Shown piece after piece: positions 4,796 through 6,037 of a stretch of DNA of 6,037 nt. The notes under the pieces are model-generated. The model ran no database searches. It saw only the letters and a program-made list of their open reading frames with translations, and was not told the origin of the DNA. The stretch's first letter is position 1. Each line of letters starts with the position of its first letter. Made by a program: the position numbers and the translations under genes. Source of the DNA: Gammaproteobacteria bacterium (GTDB lineage: Bacteria > Pseudomonadota > Gammaproteobacteria > GCF-002020875); contig JABHIC010000333.1 of the NCBI GenBank assembly GCA_018671205.1, positions 1 through 6,037 on the forward strand. Direction: 5' to 3'.

Positions 4796-4872
4796 TGGCG
4801 CGCCCGAGACGATTCGAACGTCCGACTTCCACCTCCGGAGGGTGGCGCTCTATCCAGCTGAGCTACGGGCGC
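4796..4872 (-). tRNA. tRNA-Arg (anticodon CCG)
   Basis: The minus strand folds into a complete cloverleaf. The acceptor stem is GCGCCCG/CGGGCGC with discriminator G and an encoded CCA (4798-4796). The D-arm is GCTC...GAGC, the anticodon stem CCACC/GGTGG with loop CTCCGGA, and the T-arm GGACG-TTCGAAT-CGTCT with one G-T pair. The anticodon CCG reads CGG, giving arginine. A T-run follows directly after CCA. tRNA genes are common integration sites, and the accessory-looking DNA lies on the 3' side of this one, but no second copy of its 3' end was found in the window. Confidence 0.97.
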
Positions 4873-4930
4873 ATAATTGAGATTCTACCAGTTAATGATG
4901 CTTGATGAACGCTCTAACCAGCTTCTCACT

Positions 4931-4936
4931 ATTATA
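4931..4936 (-). promoter_or_regulatory. Candidate -10 of the tRNA-Arg promoter
   Basis: The minus strand reads TATAAT here, 58 bases before the mature tRNA 5' end. The upstream hexamer 17 bases away is poor. A second, weaker choice, TAGAAT, lies 9 bases before the tRNA, almost too close. The tRNA may also be read from comM upstream. Confidence 0.3.
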
Positions 4937-4997
4937 ATCCGAAATCACGCTCACCACCATAATTCTAAAATCTTCTGCTGAATCACGAAAGCGCCAA

Positions 4998-6037
4998 CTA
5001 CCTCTCCCGATCCAGTTTTCTGAAGGAGAGCGCCTCAGCCAGATGATCCACGGTCAGATCTGCCTCTCCAGCCAGATCTGCAATGGTTCGAGCGACCCGT
5101 ACCACCTTGTGATAGCCGCGCCCAGAGAGTCCGAGTCGCTCGATGGCATGGGTCAAAAACTGTTGGCTCTCCCTATCCAGGAGACAATTCTTCTCCAGTA
5201 ACTCCCCCTCCAGTTGATGGTTGGGGCACTGTTGACGAGCCAATTGTCGTTCACGCGCCTCCACCACACGTGCTCTTACCACACCACTTGCCTCCACCTC
5301 TTCGGCCTCTATTCCGGTCAGGAGTCCAGAGGATACTCTCGCTACCTCCACCTGAAGATCGATCCGATCCATCAATGGCCCAGAGATCTTACTGCGATAA
5401 TTTCTGACCTGATCGGGAGAACAGTGACATTTTCCAGAGCTGTCTCCATGATACCCACAAGGGCAGGGGTTCATTGCCGCAATCAGCTGAAACTGTGCGG
5501 GAAATTCGCTCTGTGCAGTAGCGCGTGAGATGGTGATTCGCCCCGACTCAATCGGCTCACGCAGCACCTCTAGTACCTTACGATCAAACTCTGGTAACTC
5601 ATCAAGAAAAAGCACCCCTCGATGTGCCAATGAGATCTCCCCCGGCCTCGGGTGGCTCCCTCCCCCCACCAGTGCAACCCCGGAGGCGGTATGGTGTGGG
5701 GTACGAAAAGGACGTATTCCCCAGCGGGAGGGGTCAAATTCCAACTGATTGATTGAGTAGAGCGTGGCAGACTCCAGTGCCTCCTGCTCGCTCATTGGTG
5801 GAAGAATTCCGGGTAGCGTTGAGGCGAGCAGCGTTTTTCCGGTTCCCGGAGGCCCCATCATCAGCAGATGGTGCCCCCCGGATGCGGCAATCTCCAACGC
5901 TCGCCTCGCCACCTGTTGCCCCCGCACCTGTGATAAATTCGGTACCTTAACCGTTGTAGCCGGGATTCCACCCACCGAGCGCTCGGGCAGAGGTTGCTGA
6001 TCCATAAACAGCGCAACCAGTTGCTGTAGTGTCCCCA
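4998..6037 (-). CDS. comM: YifB/ComM family AAA+ ATPase (Mg-chelatase-like), 5' end outside the window
   Basis: The frame is open to the right edge, so the start and roughly the first third of a ~500-residue protein are missing; about 345 codons are visible. Counting from the internal Met at 6005, Walker A is GPPGTGKT (51-58) and Walker B VLFLDELPEF (131-140, D135 and E136). The sensor-1 asparagine N179 lies in MNPCPCG, followed by a cysteine cluster (C181, C183, C193, C195), then the likely arginine finger in GPLMDRIDL (R214) and the C-terminal SGRGYHKVVRVARTIADL motif. This layout is diagnostic of YifB/ComM. ComM is known to drive branch migration of DNA during natural transformation as a hexameric helicase. 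The internal ATG at 6003-6005 is not the true start, because the frame continues as LQQLVALF before it. It is followed by tRNA-Arg on the same strand after 125 bases, with no clear terminator between. Confidence 0.95.
   Translation of the reverse strand, partial: GTLQQLVALFMDQQPLPERSVGGIPATTVKVPNLSQVRGQQVARRALEIAASGGHHLLMMGPPGTGKTLLASTLPGILPPMSEQEALESATLYSINQLEFDPSRWGIRPFRTPHHTASGVALVGGGSHPRPGEISLAHRGVLFLDELPEFDRKVLEVLREPIESGRITISRATAQSEFPAQFQLIAAMNPCPCGYHGDSSGKCHCSPDQVRNYRSKISGPLMDRIDLQVEVARVSSGLLTGIEAEEVEASGVVRARVVEARERQLARQQCPNHQLEGELLEKNCLLDRESQQFLTHAIERLGLSGRGYHKVVRVARTIADLAGEADLTVDHLAEALSFRKLDRER

Noticed and set aside
5214..6000. Plus-strand ORFs across the comM gene
   Set aside because: They lie opposite a clearly conserved AAA+ ATPase and have no recognisable content.
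1..6037. CRISPR array or other regularly spaced multi-copy repeat
   Set aside because: No repeat occurs more than twice with regular spacing; the hipBA pair is a two-site operator.

Overview
The window looks like bacterial chromosome, most likely from a gammaproteobacterium. The evidence is a ComM/YifB ATPase, a tRNA-Arg with an encoded CCA end, a full-length HipA kinase with its HTH partner, and moderate GC with AT-rich gaps. I cannot name the genus; a sulfur-oxidising or other environmental lineage is only an impression. Layout from left to right: (1) a minus-strand exported protein with a YGN/VVG/TSxDG repeat, which breaks off in its second repeat near position 92; (2) a gap of about 590 bp without a confident gene, holding a possible 58-residue minus-strand ORF, an IS-end-like sequence, several inverted repeats and a possible structured leader; (3) a plus-strand DUF2130-type protein (984-2393) with a CxxC N-terminus, a long coiled coil containing an internal duplication, and a predicted PD-(D/E)XK-like nuclease core; (4) another gene-poor gap with hairpins and a possible small minus-strand membrane protein with a cysteine-bearing tail (2670-2891); (5) a complete overlapping hipB-hipA pair (3028-4636) behind two 16-bp repeats spaced exactly 30 bp, with a perfect TATAAT between them; (6) tRNA-Arg(CCG) on the minus strand (4796-4872); (7) the C-terminal two thirds of comM/yifB on the minus strand, running off the right edge. 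How the parts may work together: the right end (comM and tRNA-Arg) is ordinary housekeeping chromosome. The left 4.6 kb reads as accessory DNA, with a broken exported-protein gene, long AT-rich gaps, a nuclease-like gene of unknown role, a HipBA toxin-antitoxin module, and two identical 14-bp direct repeats flanking the DUF2130 segment. HipA should phosphorylate a cellular target when free of HipB, and HipB should repress the operon through the two repeats at the promoter. The DUF2130 gene has its own upstream region and nothing in the sequence ties its function to hipBA beyond proximity. No CRISPR array, rRNA or intact transposase gene was seen. The best candidates for something new are the DUF2130 gene and its flanking repeats, the small cysteine-tailed membrane ORF, and the operator layout of hipBA.
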